A DNA stretch of 64,000 nt from Planococcus circulans. GTDB lineage: Bacteria > Bacillota > Bacilli > Bacillales_A > Planococcaceae. This document shows positions 40,583 to 48,885 of this stretch, in pieces. The stretch lies in assembly GCF_020023385.1 (NCBI RefSeq), contig NZ_JAIQCL010000003.1, positions 266,851 to 330,850 of the forward strand, given 5' to 3'. Position numbers and translations under genes: made by a program. The notes beneath the pieces were generated by a model. It saw only the letters and a list, made by a program, of their open reading frames with translations, was not told where the DNA came from and ran no database searches. Position 1 is the first letter of the stretch, and each line of letters begins with the position of its first letter.

Positions 40583-42031
40583 ATGTCGCAGATTGAAGCA
40601 ACCACAGTCAAGAAACAATTATTTATAAATGGAGAATGGGTTGAGGCAGACAAATATACGCCTCTTTATTCTCCTTACAGTAATGAAGAAATTGCCCAAG
40701 TCGCTTCTGCAACCGCAGAAGATGTGGATCGGGCGGTGGATGCGGCATATAAGGCGGCAGAGACGATGGCGGAGCTGCCTGCCCATGAACGTGCTGGAAT
40801 ATTAGAAAACGTAGCAAAGATTCTCGAGATACGTGCGGATGAAGCAGCGAGCATTGTTGCAAAAGAAGCAGCCAAGCCGATAAAAACAGCTCGTGCAGAA
40901 GTCGACCGAACAATTGCCACATACAAATTTGCGGCCGAAGAAGCAAAACGTATACATGGGGAGACGATTCCAATGGATGCTGCTCCGGGTGGGGAGAACC
41001 GGATTGCTTATACGGTACGTGAGCCTTTAGGTGTTATTGGTGCAATTACGCCTTTCAATTTTCCAATGAACTTGGTTGCCCATAAAGTGGGTCCAGCGAT
41101 TGCTTCTGGAAACACAGTTGTATTAAAGCCAGCGGGACAAACACCCCTGTCTTCTCTATTCTTGGCAGAGGTGTTTAAAGAAGCCGGTTTGCCGGCAGGT
41201 GCATTAAATGTAGTGACCGGGAGCGGTGCCGTGATCGGCGAAGCATTGGTCAAGGATGACCGAGTGAAGAAAATTTCGTTTACCGGAAGCCCGGCTGTCG
41301 GGATAGGTATTCGCAACAAAGCCGGTTTAAAACGGGTAACGTTGGAACTGGGTTCAAATGCAGCTGTCATCATCGACAGTGGAATCGATCTCGACAAAAT
41401 TATCGCCCGCTGTGTGTCTGGAGCCTTTGCATTTCAAGGTCAAGTTTGTATTTCACTGCAGCGTGCCTATGTTCACGAAGACTTGTATGAAGAGTTCGTG
41501 GAGAAAATGGTCGAAGCTACCAACCGCCTAAAGCTCGGCGATCCACAAGATCCATCAACAGATGTCTCTGCATTGATCAGCTCGAAAGATGTTGAACGTG
41601 CGCTTGCCTGGATAGAAGAAGCGAAACAAGGCGGCGCAACGGTTGCAGCGGGAGGAAAAGCAGAGGGGAATATTCTGTATCCGACTATACTGACTGGAGT
41701 GGACGCAGCGTTGAAAGTTTCCTGCCAGGAAGTATTCGCACCAATCATTGTCATCAATAAAGTGAAATCAGTAGAAGAGGCCATCAGCCAAGTAAATGAT
41801 TCGCGTTACGGCTTGCAGGCGGGAATTTACACTGAAAACATCCATACAGCATTGATGGCGACGAAAAAGCTGCATGTTGGGGGCGTTATGGTAAATGACA
41901 TTCCAACCTTCCGGGTCGATCATATGCCATATGGCGGCGTGAAAGAAAGCGGAGTTGGACGTGAAGGCGTTAAATATGCAATTGAGGAAATGACAGAACT
42001 TAAGTTGGTTGTCTTTAACCAAAATTACTGA
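40583..42031 (+). CDS. NAD(P)-dependent aldehyde dehydrogenase
   Basis: A 482-residue aldehyde dehydrogenase. It has the cofactor segment GAITPFNFPMNLVAHKVGPAI (about 153-173), FTGSPAVG, the general base Glu in LELGSNAAV and the nucleophile Cys289 in FQGQVCISLQR. The FNFPMNL motif and QGQVCIS are those of the glyceraldehyde-3-phosphate/lactaldehyde/phosphonoacetaldehyde dehydrogenase-like branch rather than classical GabD. Paired with the omega-aminotransferase, it probably oxidises a semialdehyde such as malonate, succinate or sulfoacetaldehyde. The choice is not determined. The site AAGGGGG precedes the ATG. A terminator follows. Confidence 0.88.
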   Translation: MSQIEATTVKKQLFINGEWVEADKYTPLYSPYSNEEIAQVASATAEDVDRAVDAAYKAAETMAELPAHERAGILENVAKILEIRADEAASIVAKEAAKPIKTARAEVDRTIATYKFAAEEAKRIHGETIPMDAAPGGENRIAYTVREPLGVIGAITPFNFPMNLVAHKVGPAIASGNTVVLKPAGQTPLSSLFLAEVFKEAGLPAGALNVVTGSGAVIGEALVKDDRVKKISFTGSPAVGIGIRNKAGLKRVTLELGSNAAVIIDSGIDLDKIIARCVSGAFAFQGQVCISLQRAYVHEDLYEEFVEKMVEATNRLKLGDPQDPSTDVSALISSKDVERALAWIEEAKQGGATVAAGGKAEGNILYPTILTGVDAALKVSCQEVFAPIIVINKVKSVEEAISQVNDSRYGLQAGIYTENIHTALMATKKLHVGGVMVNDIPTFRVDHMPYGGVKESGVGREGVKYAIEEMTELKLVVFNQNY

Positions 42032-42074
42032 TTTGAGCGGAGCTTTGTAACGGTGTTGGAATACGGAAATGAAT

Positions 42075-42112
42075 AAAAACAGACAACTCCTTTGTGGATT
42101 GTCTGTTTTTTT
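42075..42112 (+). terminator. Intrinsic terminator of the aminotransferase operon
   Basis: Perfect 12-bp stem AAAAACAGACAA (42075-42086) with 42099-42110, followed by further T residues. Confidence 0.88.
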
Positions 42113-42214
42113 GGCATGTCCCGCATGAATAAATAAAACGTATAATTAATAAAATTAAGTAAAAGTCGCCGATGTATACTATTATAAAAGTAATAATATT
42201 TTTATAAGGAGTCG

Positions 42215-43570
42215 ATGACATTGCAGCTGGAAGTCAATCTCAAACAAAATGTAGCATTAAAAATGACACAAGAAATGCAACAATCGCTGCAGGTTTTACA
42301 GATGTCTGCAGTGGAACTGCAAGCTTGTATAACAGAGAAAGTGTCAGAAAACCCCTTGTTGAATATTGAGTACCAAGATCACCAGATTGGATTTAAAAAT
42401 ATCGAGAAGTTGGTTCTTTTGAAGAATCAGTCCACTTCAACCAATTCAACTAAACTTAAAAATGAAGACTATACAGATGCACAGAGCCCTGCGAATCAAG
42501 GGATTATAGATATAGAAAAATATTTGATGGAACAAATTCCATTCAGTAATTATTTAAGTGAAACTGAACATAAAATGCTTCTCTATTACATCAATAACTT
42601 GAATGAATCAGGGTATATAGATATTCCTTTAGAAACTGTAGCTGAAAGATACGATGTGGCAGTGGAGTCGGCTGAAAAAGTTCTTCAGCTGCTTCAAACA
42701 TTTGAGCCAGTAGGTATTGGAGCAAGAAATTTGAAGGAGTGTCTGCTGATTCAAATTGCACAGAGCTATTCAGCATGCAGTTTGCCTTATCAAATTGTTG
42801 AACAGCATTTAGACGATCTAGCAGAAGGTGCTTTGAAGAAAATAGCAGGTTTATGTGGTAAGTCCAAACTGGAAATTCAGGATGCTGTCGATTATATTAG
42901 GACACTCAAACCGAAACCGCTTCAGGAAATAATCCATGAGGCAATTGAATATGTGATTCCGGATATCATTGTAAATGAAGTCGGAAAAGAGTGGGTAGTG
43001 AGCGTGAACAGGCGCCATATTCCTACCGTATCGATCGATGAATACTACTCGCAGATGATAAAAGAATGCGATTCTAAAACAAAAGAATATTTAAAAGCGA
43101 ATCTAAAAGACGCCAGTATATTAATCCAAGGATTGGAGCAACGGGATAAAACGCTTTATCGGCTAGCGAGATTGCTTGTGGAAATGCAACCCGGATTTTT
43201 CGAAAAGGGGATCGCAGCTCTTAAGCCTATGCGGTTAAAAGACGCAGCAGAGCTATTGGAGGTCCACGAATCGACAATAAGCCGAGCCATTAAAAGCAAA
43301 TATATCCAAACGCCTTGTGGGATATTCGGTATACAAACGCTCTTTATCAAAGGTTTAGTGAACACGGAAGGGACAATAGATTCCACATTCCAAATCAAAG
43401 CGAAAATCAAAGAAATCATTCAATCTGAAGACAGTAAAAAACCATATTCCGATCAAAACCTTGTGGCTATATTGAACAAGGAAAATATTCAAATATCCCG
43501 AAGAACAGTAGCGAAATACAGAGAAGAATTGCTGATAAGCAATTCAACGAAAAGGATCCGCTACAGTTAA
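42215..43570 (+). CDS. rpoN: RNA polymerase sigma-54 factor (RpoN/SigL)
   Basis: A 451-residue sigma-54. The N-terminal region I is glutamine-rich (ALKMTQEMQQSLQVLQMSAV, with ENPLLNIE following). The core-binding region includes LKPKPLQEI. The DNA-binding part carries the HTH LKDAAELLEVHESTISRAIKSKYIQTPCGIF and the RpoN box SRRTVAKYREEL near residue 430, which reads the -24 element. The start is either ATG 42215 (AAGGAG only three to four bases upstream) or TTG 42221 at ideal spacing. It is flanked on both sides by sigma-54 activator genes and sigma-54 promoters, an unusually compact arrangement. Confidence 0.95.
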   Translation: MTLQLEVNLKQNVALKMTQEMQQSLQVLQMSAVELQACITEKVSENPLLNIEYQDHQIGFKNIEKLVLLKNQSTSTNSTKLKNEDYTDAQSPANQGIIDIEKYLMEQIPFSNYLSETEHKMLLYYINNLNESGYIDIPLETVAERYDVAVESAEKVLQLLQTFEPVGIGARNLKECLLIQIAQSYSACSLPYQIVEQHLDDLAEGALKKIAGLCGKSKLEIQDAVDYIRTLKPKPLQEIIHEAIEYVIPDIIVNEVGKEWVVSVNRRHIPTVSIDEYYSQMIKECDSKTKEYLKANLKDASILIQGLEQRDKTLYRLARLLVEMQPGFFEKGIAALKPMRLKDAAELLEVHESTISRAIKSKYIQTPCGIFGIQTLFIKGLVNTEGTIDSTFQIKAKIKEIIQSEDSKKPYSDQNLVAILNKENIQISRRTVAKYREELLISNSTKRIRYS

Positions 43571-43604
43571 GATCGACAGATGTAGGAGCATGCAACTTAA
43601 AAAG

Positions 43605-43653
43605 AAGGCAACAGATTGAACGAATATCCATTCTTCAATCTGTTGCCTTTTTT
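43605..43653. terminator. Bidirectional intrinsic terminator after rpoN
   Basis: Perfect 16-bp stem AAGGCAACAGATTGAA (43605-43620) with 43634-43649, T-rich end. It lies between converging rpoN and the second activator gene. Confidence 0.9.
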
Positions 43654-43676
43654 ATTGCGGAATTTACAGCAAGAGC

Positions 43677-45473
43677 TTATAAAGTGATATTCAGTTGCTT
43701 GCTGAGCCGCTGCAGTTCACTGTTTACATATTCTTCACTGTAATCGAATCCGATGATGGCCATGATCTTACCAGCTTCATTGTATAGCGGGGCAATACTG
43801 CTTTTCCATACGCCATATTCATCTTCATACAGAGGTGTAACGCCGCTCTTTCCTTTAAAGGCTTCGTAAATGACTTTCATCACTTCTGGAGGGCCGATAT
43901 ATTCCTCGCCCGGCTCCAGGATAAAACCGTCAGATGCAGCAACATGGATCACTTTACCATCTTCCTGCATCTGGAATACGAAGACCCATTTGATGCCACC
44001 TTCCTGCTCAAGGATTGTGGTGAACTTTTGAGAAAGTGGAGCTCGAAGGGCTACACTTTTCGTGTCTTTCATCGCGTTTCGAACTTCTTCAGCAGAAATG
44101 GCGACAGCTGTGACGATGGTGATGGAACGCAGATGTTTATTCAGCTGTTCTTCCAGAATTCTGCGCTTGCTGAGCAAGCCTCCGCCATTCTTCTGCATTT
44201 CCCTGATTTTCTTATACTTCCTGCTCATCGTGGGCTGGCTGATCCCCAGAATGTTCGAAGCCAATTTAACGGATTTATATTGTTCCATCGCCATCGTTAT
44301 CAACTCTTCCTCCAATATCTCCACTGCTTCTTGGAGGGGCATCAATTGGGTGATCATGGGACTGGAAACTCGAGTCGGAAATGTTGGAGGGATGATCTGC
44401 TCGATCAATGAGCTTGTGATGATTGATGAATTGGATAGGACAATTAGACGGTCAACTGTATTTTCCAACTCCCGAATGTTGCCTGGCCAAGGCTGCAGAC
44501 ATAAATAATCTATTGCATCTGGAGAGAAACTGATTTGTTTTTGGTAGCGTGTGTTGAGCTTTTGGATAAAATGCTGCACAAGAGAAGGAATTTCTTCGAC
44601 TCTTTCACGCAAAGAAGGGATCATGATCGGCACAACATTTAATCTGTAGTATAAATCTTCCCGAAATTCACCCTTTGCTACCGCTTCTTCGAGAGGCCTG
44701 TTCGTGGCCGCAATGACTTGGATATCTACTGGATAAGATTTGCTGCTGCCGATAGGGGTGATGACCCGTTCTTCAAGTGCTCTTAAAATTTTCACTTGCA
44801 GCGACAGCGACAACTCACCAATTTCATCCAAAAATAAAATGCCTGTATGTGCTTGGCGGAATTTCCCTTCGACTCCACCTTTTTTAGCTCCTGTGAAAGC
44901 GCCGTCTACAAATCCGAATAACTCACTTTCCAATAAGTTATCGGGGATAGCTCCACAGTTTATGGAAACAAAAGGTTTGTCAGAACGACTGCCTATTTTG
45001 TGTATTGTTTTTGCCGCCATTTCTTTTCCGACACCAGATTCCCCGAGCAAGAGAACCGTTACGCCGACTGCGGCCACTTTTTGCAATTTAGAAGCAACTT
45101 CTTCCATTGCTTGACTGTTTACAATAAAAGAGGAGGACTTAAAATCAATCGGTTCGTGACTTTCTGCTCCGGTATAGGTAGGGGCCAAATGAGTGTAGGC
45201 AAAATAAAAATGATCCTTTTCTTTAAAGACTGTTGTGAGGACATCAAGTCCCATCCAAGTAGTCTGCCTAAAAACCTGTTTTTTTCCATCTTCTTCTATT
45301 CGTGAGCTAATACCTTCCGTAAACAACTTGATCTCCAACTCTTCAATTTTTTTATGCGCAGAAAGATTCTCGGTAAAAGCTGGACCATTACCATCTATAG
45401 AGCAGATTCTGCCATCAATAGCAGTCACAATCAAGTAATCATAAAGTTGAAGTAAAACAGATTTCCATTCCAT
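43677..45473 (-). CDS. Sigma-54-dependent activator with C-terminal sensor domain after the HTH
   Basis: A 598-residue enhancer-binding protein. N-terminal PAS-like domain (about 1-95), AAA+ domain (about 105-345) with GESGVGKE, the intact GAFTGA loop and LFLDEIGE, then an HTH (about 385-425, KLASNILGISQPTMSRKYKKI). Unusually, about 165 further residues follow the HTH. Their pattern (ALRAPLSQKFTTILEQEGGIKWVFVFQM, WKSSIAPLYNEAGKIMAIIGFDYS) resembles a Cache/PAS-type small-molecule sensor without membrane segments. ATG 45473 is preferred because AGGAG is eight bases upstream, while ATG 45479 is too close. It is divergent from the N-demethylase operon and is its probable activator. Confidence 0.9.
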   Translation of the reverse strand: MEWKSVLLQLYDYLIVTAIDGRICSIDGNGPAFTENLSAHKKIEELEIKLFTEGISSRIEEDGKKQVFRQTTWMGLDVLTTVFKEKDHFYFAYTHLAPTYTGAESHEPIDFKSSSFIVNSQAMEEVASKLQKVAAVGVTVLLLGESGVGKEMAAKTIHKIGSRSDKPFVSINCGAIPDNLLESELFGFVDGAFTGAKKGGVEGKFRQAHTGILFLDEIGELSLSLQVKILRALEERVITPIGSSKSYPVDIQVIAATNRPLEEAVAKGEFREDLYYRLNVVPIMIPSLRERVEEIPSLVQHFIQKLNTRYQKQISFSPDAIDYLCLQPWPGNIRELENTVDRLIVLSNSSIITSSLIEQIIPPTFPTRVSSPMITQLMPLQEAVEILEEELITMAMEQYKSVKLASNILGISQPTMSRKYKKIREMQKNGGGLLSKRRILEEQLNKHLRSITIVTAVAISAEEVRNAMKDTKSVALRAPLSQKFTTILEQEGGIKWVFVFQMQEDGKVIHVAASDGFILEPGEEYIGPPEVMKVIYEAFKGKSGVTPLYEDEYGVWKSSIAPLYNEAGKIMAIIGFDYSEEYVNSELQRLSKQLNITL

Positions 45474-45494
45474 TTGCATTTCTCCTGTTCGAAA

Positions 45495-45528
45495 TTTCAG
45501 AATTGAATATAAATTTCATACTTGAATA
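45495..45528. promoter_or_regulatory. Paired upstream activating sites of the N-demethylase operon
   Basis: TTTCAGAATTGAATA (45495-45509) and TTTCATACTTGAATA (45514-45528) are direct repeats 19 bp apart, each with a TTCA-N4-TGAA palindrome. They lie 50-90 bases upstream of the -24 element, the expected position for the activator at 43677. Confidence 0.7.
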
Positions 45529-45561
45529 AAAACAGATAAATCGCTTGTAATTGCCATGAAT

Positions 45562-45575
45562 TTAAAGCGCTTTCA
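45562..45575. promoter_or_regulatory. CcpA cre box next to a sigma-54 promoter
   Basis: TTAAAGCGCTTTCA matches TGWAAGCGYTWWCA at 13 of 14 positions. It ends six bases before the -24 GG, between the activator sites and the promoter. Confidence 0.82.
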
Positions 45576-45578
45576 TAG

Positions 45579-45595
45579 TTGGCACGTTTATTGCT
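45579..45595 (+). promoter_or_regulatory. Sigma-54 (-24/-12) promoter
   Basis: TTGGCACGTTTATTGCT has GG at 45581-45582 and GC at 45593-45594 with perfect spacing and full match to TTGGCACGNNNNTTGCW. It drives the genes starting at 45643. Confidence 0.93.
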
Positions 45596-45642
45596 ATATA
45601 AATTAATATACATTTGAAAATTCAAATAATGGGGGGACATGT

Positions 45643-45846
45643 ATGGAAAACCGAAGCAAATACGAACAAAATCTTCAATCGGATGACCCATTTATCCGAA
45701 ACATGTACGAGGATTTAGAAAAACGCATTCAAGTATACGAAAATAATGGAAACGATAAGTCGGAACACGCTCAATGGAAAGATGCTGCGGGAGTAATAAT
45801 CGTAATGAGCATGATTACATTGTTTTTAGCCGCCACACTCATCTAA
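45643..45846 (+). CDS. Small single-span membrane protein, possible permease accessory
   Basis: A 67-residue protein. The first 45 residues are charged and helical (SDDPFIRNMYEDLEKRIQVYENNG), followed by one C-terminal membrane span (GVIIVMSMITLFLAATLI). A strong GGGGGG ribosome site precedes ATG 45643. It is the first gene after the sigma-54 promoter and lies 65 bases before the NCS1 permease gene, so a role as an accessory subunit of that transporter is a reasonable guess. I recognise no family. Confidence 0.75.
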   Translation: MENRSKYEQNLQSDDPFIRNMYEDLEKRIQVYENNGNDKSEHAQWKDAAGVIIVMSMITLFLAATLI

Positions 45847-45911
45847 CGCTAGAATACCATGCAGAAAGTGTTTTACCAATACTAGAAAATGCCAGCAAAG
45901 GGGGAGTTTTA

Positions 45912-47357
45912 ATGCCAAAACAATCATCTGCTGTAACGAATGATGTTGCATTTGGGTTTTTGCCCACAGACAAAAAAGGCCGTATCTTTGGTTTCACGGA
46001 TTTAATACTCGTTCAAGTCGTCGTCGGGCTATCAGCTTTTGGGCTCCTGACCGGTGCCTATACAGGAAGTATGCTGGGATCATCACAGTCCTTTGCTGCA
46101 ACGCTCTTTGGAAATGCTTTTCCGATGTTTTTAATAGCTCCGATCATTCTTTTCTTTGCCAGGTATGGAATTGATACATTTGTTGGTTTTCGAAGTTCTC
46201 TTGGCTATAAAGGCGCAAACGTATTTTTCTTTGTTTTTTTAATTTTAACGCTGGGTTACATTGCGATTGCTTTGTTCATGGCTGGTGAAGCCTTGGTCGA
46301 ACTTGCGGTATGGCTGAATATGCCGTCTTTCTTTGCCAGCCCAGGGACGGGGACTCCATTTTTTTCAATTTCCCTGTTTGCTGTTACGTTTTTGATTACC
46401 GTACGCGGACCTGCAGCCATCCGGAAGTTTAATCTTTTTGCAGTTCCGGCTTTCATTCTTTTCCTGGTCGGGCTCATAGCAATCATAGTATTTGGCCAGC
46501 ATATTCCGGCTCTGAACTCTTTGCTTCCTGTCGAACCTTTTGAGACGAATTCACGTTCACTTGCGATCGCCCTGGAAATCAATATTGGATTAGGATTTTC
46601 GTGGCTTCCTTATTTAGGTCAATACAGCAGACTTGCCAAAAATGAAAAGCATGCGTTCAAGGCCGGTTTTTACAGCTATGGCGTCATTGTTTCCTTGGCT
46701 GCGATTGTTGCTGCTCTTTCAACGCTGATCGCCGGTTCATTGTCTCCAGCAAGCTGGATGATGCCAATTGCAGGTCCATACGCGGGATTGATCGGTTTGT
46801 TATTGCTTACGGTGGCTAATGTAGGCGCAGCGATTTTTCTCATGTATTCACAGGCGGTCAGCTTTAAAACCTTATATCCGAAAAAAACATGGTTATTTTC
46901 GATGGGAACAACGATCCCAACTGTGTTTCTGTTATTGAGCGCTACTTTCTATAACGCCTTTGGTTCATTTATAGCTGTCATTTCTTTTATCATGGCAAGC
47001 CTTGGCGGAATTATCATTTCTGATTACTTTTTCGTTAAAAAGCAAAAGATTTCGTTAAGGCACCTCTACGATACTGAAGGGAATTATACGTACTGGAAAG
47101 GGATAAACCCATCTGCACTTGTCGCAATTGCAGTCAGTATCCTGGTTTATTGGGGATTGTATAATCCGCTTACCTTTAACTCGAGCAGTTTGTTTTTATA
47201 CATGTCAGCGGGAATCCCGACTTACTTTGCAGCATTAATTTCATATTACGTATCCGCAAAATATATTTTCAAATATGAAGTTGATCAAGTCAGCAATACG
47301 GTTGATGCACCCGCTCAAGAAACAGCAACTACTTTAATCTCGAAAGGGGAAATTTAA
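45912..47357 (+). CDS. NCS1-family cation symporter (cytosine/purine permease type)
   Basis: A 481-residue membrane protein with twelve predicted helices and the nucleobase-cation-symport-1 fold. It has the N-terminal DLILVQVVVGLSAFGLLTGAYTG, the helix 3 region FRSSLGYKGANVF, FSWLPYLGQYSRLAKNEKHAFKAGFYSYG (helix 6-7 region) and IISDYFFVKKQKISLRHLY near the C-terminus. Members import cytosine, purines, hydantoins, allantoin, pyridoxine or thiamine precursors. ATG 45912 has AAAGGGGGAG ahead. Because oxidative N-demethylase genes follow directly, the substrate may be an N-methylated heterocycle or amine. Confidence 0.88.
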   Translation: MPKQSSAVTNDVAFGFLPTDKKGRIFGFTDLILVQVVVGLSAFGLLTGAYTGSMLGSSQSFAATLFGNAFPMFLIAPIILFFARYGIDTFVGFRSSLGYKGANVFFFVFLILTLGYIAIALFMAGEALVELAVWLNMPSFFASPGTGTPFFSISLFAVTFLITVRGPAAIRKFNLFAVPAFILFLVGLIAIIVFGQHIPALNSLLPVEPFETNSRSLAIALEINIGLGFSWLPYLGQYSRLAKNEKHAFKAGFYSYGVIVSLAAIVAALSTLIAGSLSPASWMMPIAGPYAGLIGLLLLTVANVGAAIFLMYSQAVSFKTLYPKKTWLFSMGTTIPTVFLLLSATFYNAFGSFIAVISFIMASLGGIIISDYFFVKKQKISLRHLYDTEGNYTYWKGINPSALVAIAVSILVYWGLYNPLTFNSSSLFLYMSAGIPTYFAALISYYVSAKYIFKYEVDQVSNTVDAPAQETATTLISKGEI

Positions 47358-47358
47358 T

Positions 47359-48351
47359 ATGTTCACACAAAGCATGGATTTCAAAACAACCGATCTAACG
47401 ACGTTTCCGTTTCCTTTTACTTCAGGGAATTACCGCTATTCCAATGACTTGAAAAAACTGCAAAATATAAACTGCGTGGAAATAACGCCAGAGTATGAGT
47501 TGATGATTCGAGCCAAAAGACGTTTATTGGATGAACAGCACGATGTCCGTTTCCAATCATTTCCACACACACATGAAATGCAGTGGGAAGTGCTTGAAAT
47601 GTTGGTGGATATGGCAGTCAGCCGTTATCCAGAGCATTTTGAAGTGAAGAAAGATGGCCAAAACTGGACGTTTAAAAACAATATCTTAGCAGAAGAAGAG
47701 TCGTTCGTATTCGGTGACTCCAGTACATTGGAACTTGAACCTCTGGATTATATCGGACGCCATTTCCATAATGATTTTGTCATGATGGTACAGCGTGATG
47801 ACAATTATTATTTGGAAGTTGGCCAGGTTTCCTATGCAGCCTTGTTTTCAGCTCACTGGAATAAAGGTATGTCTTTCAATGAGATTCATGGCCCTGTTCC
47901 TTTCGTATCACGAAAAGGAGACCAGTTGGCCGATCGGGTTCGGCAATTTTTGCACTCGATTGAAGCTGGAGAACCTTGGACACGCATCAATTGGAATTTG
48001 ATGGCGAACCGTTGGGACGTCAACTACGAAACGATGGATGTTTGGGAACCGGAGAGAAGTTTGATCACCGCTGAAAATGCCGGTGAACTTGTCCGCCTTC
48101 GTGTAGAAGAGCAGAAGTTTTACCGTATGCCAAGAAGCAATGCCATTTTATTTGTTTTGAATACACAATTCCTTCCGATGGAGGATTTGAAATTACGCCA
48201 GGAATGGTTTGATTTAACATACAGCGTTTTGCAGGATATTCCGGAACCGATGGCAGAGTACAAAGGGATTGCGCCTTATTTGCCGCAAACAGTTGAATAT
48301 TTGCGAAGAGAAGATGAAAAAATAAAAGCAAGTAAAGAAAGCGAAGCGTAA
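47359..48351 (+). CDS. Heme-dependent oxidative N-demethylase, catalytic subunit (DUF3445)
   Basis: A 330-residue protein of the DUF3445 family, whose characterised members (heme-dependent oxidative N-demethylases, dimethylamine monooxygenase) use heme and oxygen to remove a methyl group as formaldehyde. The family-like segments are YELMIRAKRRLLDEQ (about 50), the WEVLEMLVDMAVSRYPEHF helix (about 78), QRDDNYYLEVGQVSYAALFSAHWNKGMSFNEIHGPVP (about 147-183) and the C-terminal ETLRR-like TVEYLRREDE. The start sits one base after the permease stop, with AAAGGGGA inside the permease gene end. Partner reductase and DmmA-like genes follow. Substrate unknown. Confidence 0.85.
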   Translation: MFTQSMDFKTTDLTTFPFPFTSGNYRYSNDLKKLQNINCVEITPEYELMIRAKRRLLDEQHDVRFQSFPHTHEMQWEVLEMLVDMAVSRYPEHFEVKKDGQNWTFKNNILAEEESFVFGDSSTLELEPLDYIGRHFHNDFVMMVQRDDNYYLEVGQVSYAALFSAHWNKGMSFNEIHGPVPFVSRKGDQLADRVRQFLHSIEAGEPWTRINWNLMANRWDVNYETMDVWEPERSLITAENAGELVRLRVEEQKFYRMPRSNAILFVLNTQFLPMEDLKLRQEWFDLTYSVLQDIPEPMAEYKGIAPYLPQTVEYLRREDEKIKASKESEA

Positions 48352-48364
48352 AGGAGAGGATTCT

Positions 48365-48880
48365 ATGTACAGCCGTCCGGTATTATTCGATCAATCCCCT
48401 ACATTAGCCGATAATTTTTCCCTTCTGCAAGGGCGAACAAAGATTGCTGTATTGTTCGACGAAACTGGCAGAGAGCAGGCGGAAGGCATATTAGAGACAG
48501 CGAATACCATTCCGGCAGAGTCGCTGCTGGTTTCAGAGGACACTCCCGATCAGAAGGTCAGTGAATATATAGCTTCTCAAAAAATGGGTACTCAATTATG
48601 TATCGTCGCTCAATGGGATACGGCTTACCGTCTATTTTCGCTTACTGTTGAAGAAGGTGCATCAGAAGAGGAAATTCAAACATTTATAATAGGCCCAAAA
48701 AAGCGGTTTGTTTATTGCATGAAATGCTTCAGTACTTCTGAAATTGCAGGCGATGCATCAGCGGTGCAATGCCAGTGCAGTGCTCACTTGGAAGTAGGGC
48801 CATTCTTTTCGAAAGTAAGAAAAGGCTACATTGGCTATCCATTTATACCTGTCGAACAACGACAAACAGTGGGGAGTTGA
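48365..48880 (+). CDS. DmmA-like subunit of the N-demethylase/monooxygenase
   Basis: A 171-residue protein resembling the small DmmA-type component found beside DUF3445 enzymes. The N-terminal two thirds form an alpha/beta domain (IAVLFDETGREQAEGILE, QLCIVAQWDTAYRLFSLTVEEGASEEEI). The C-terminus has four closely placed cysteines, YCMKCF (about 118-123) and CQC (about 138-140), ending in SAHLEVGPFFSKVRKGYIGY. These cysteines probably bind zinc or iron, which would suit electron transfer or assembly. AGGAGAGG precedes the ATG, and the reductase starts five bases after its stop. Confidence 0.78.
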   Translation: MYSRPVLFDQSPTLADNFSLLQGRTKIAVLFDETGREQAEGILETANTIPAESLLVSEDTPDQKVSEYIASQKMGTQLCIVAQWDTAYRLFSLTVEEGASEEEIQTFIIGPKKRFVYCMKCFSTSEIAGDASAVQCQCSAHLEVGPFFSKVRKGYIGYPFIPVEQRQTVGS

Positions 48881-48885
48881 GAAAG

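Noticed and set aside
42111..42124. TTGGCATGTCCCGC before rpoN, looking like a -24/-12 promoter
   Set aside because: GG and GC are 10, not 12, bases apart and the TTGC element is missing. It also lies in the tail of the terminator.
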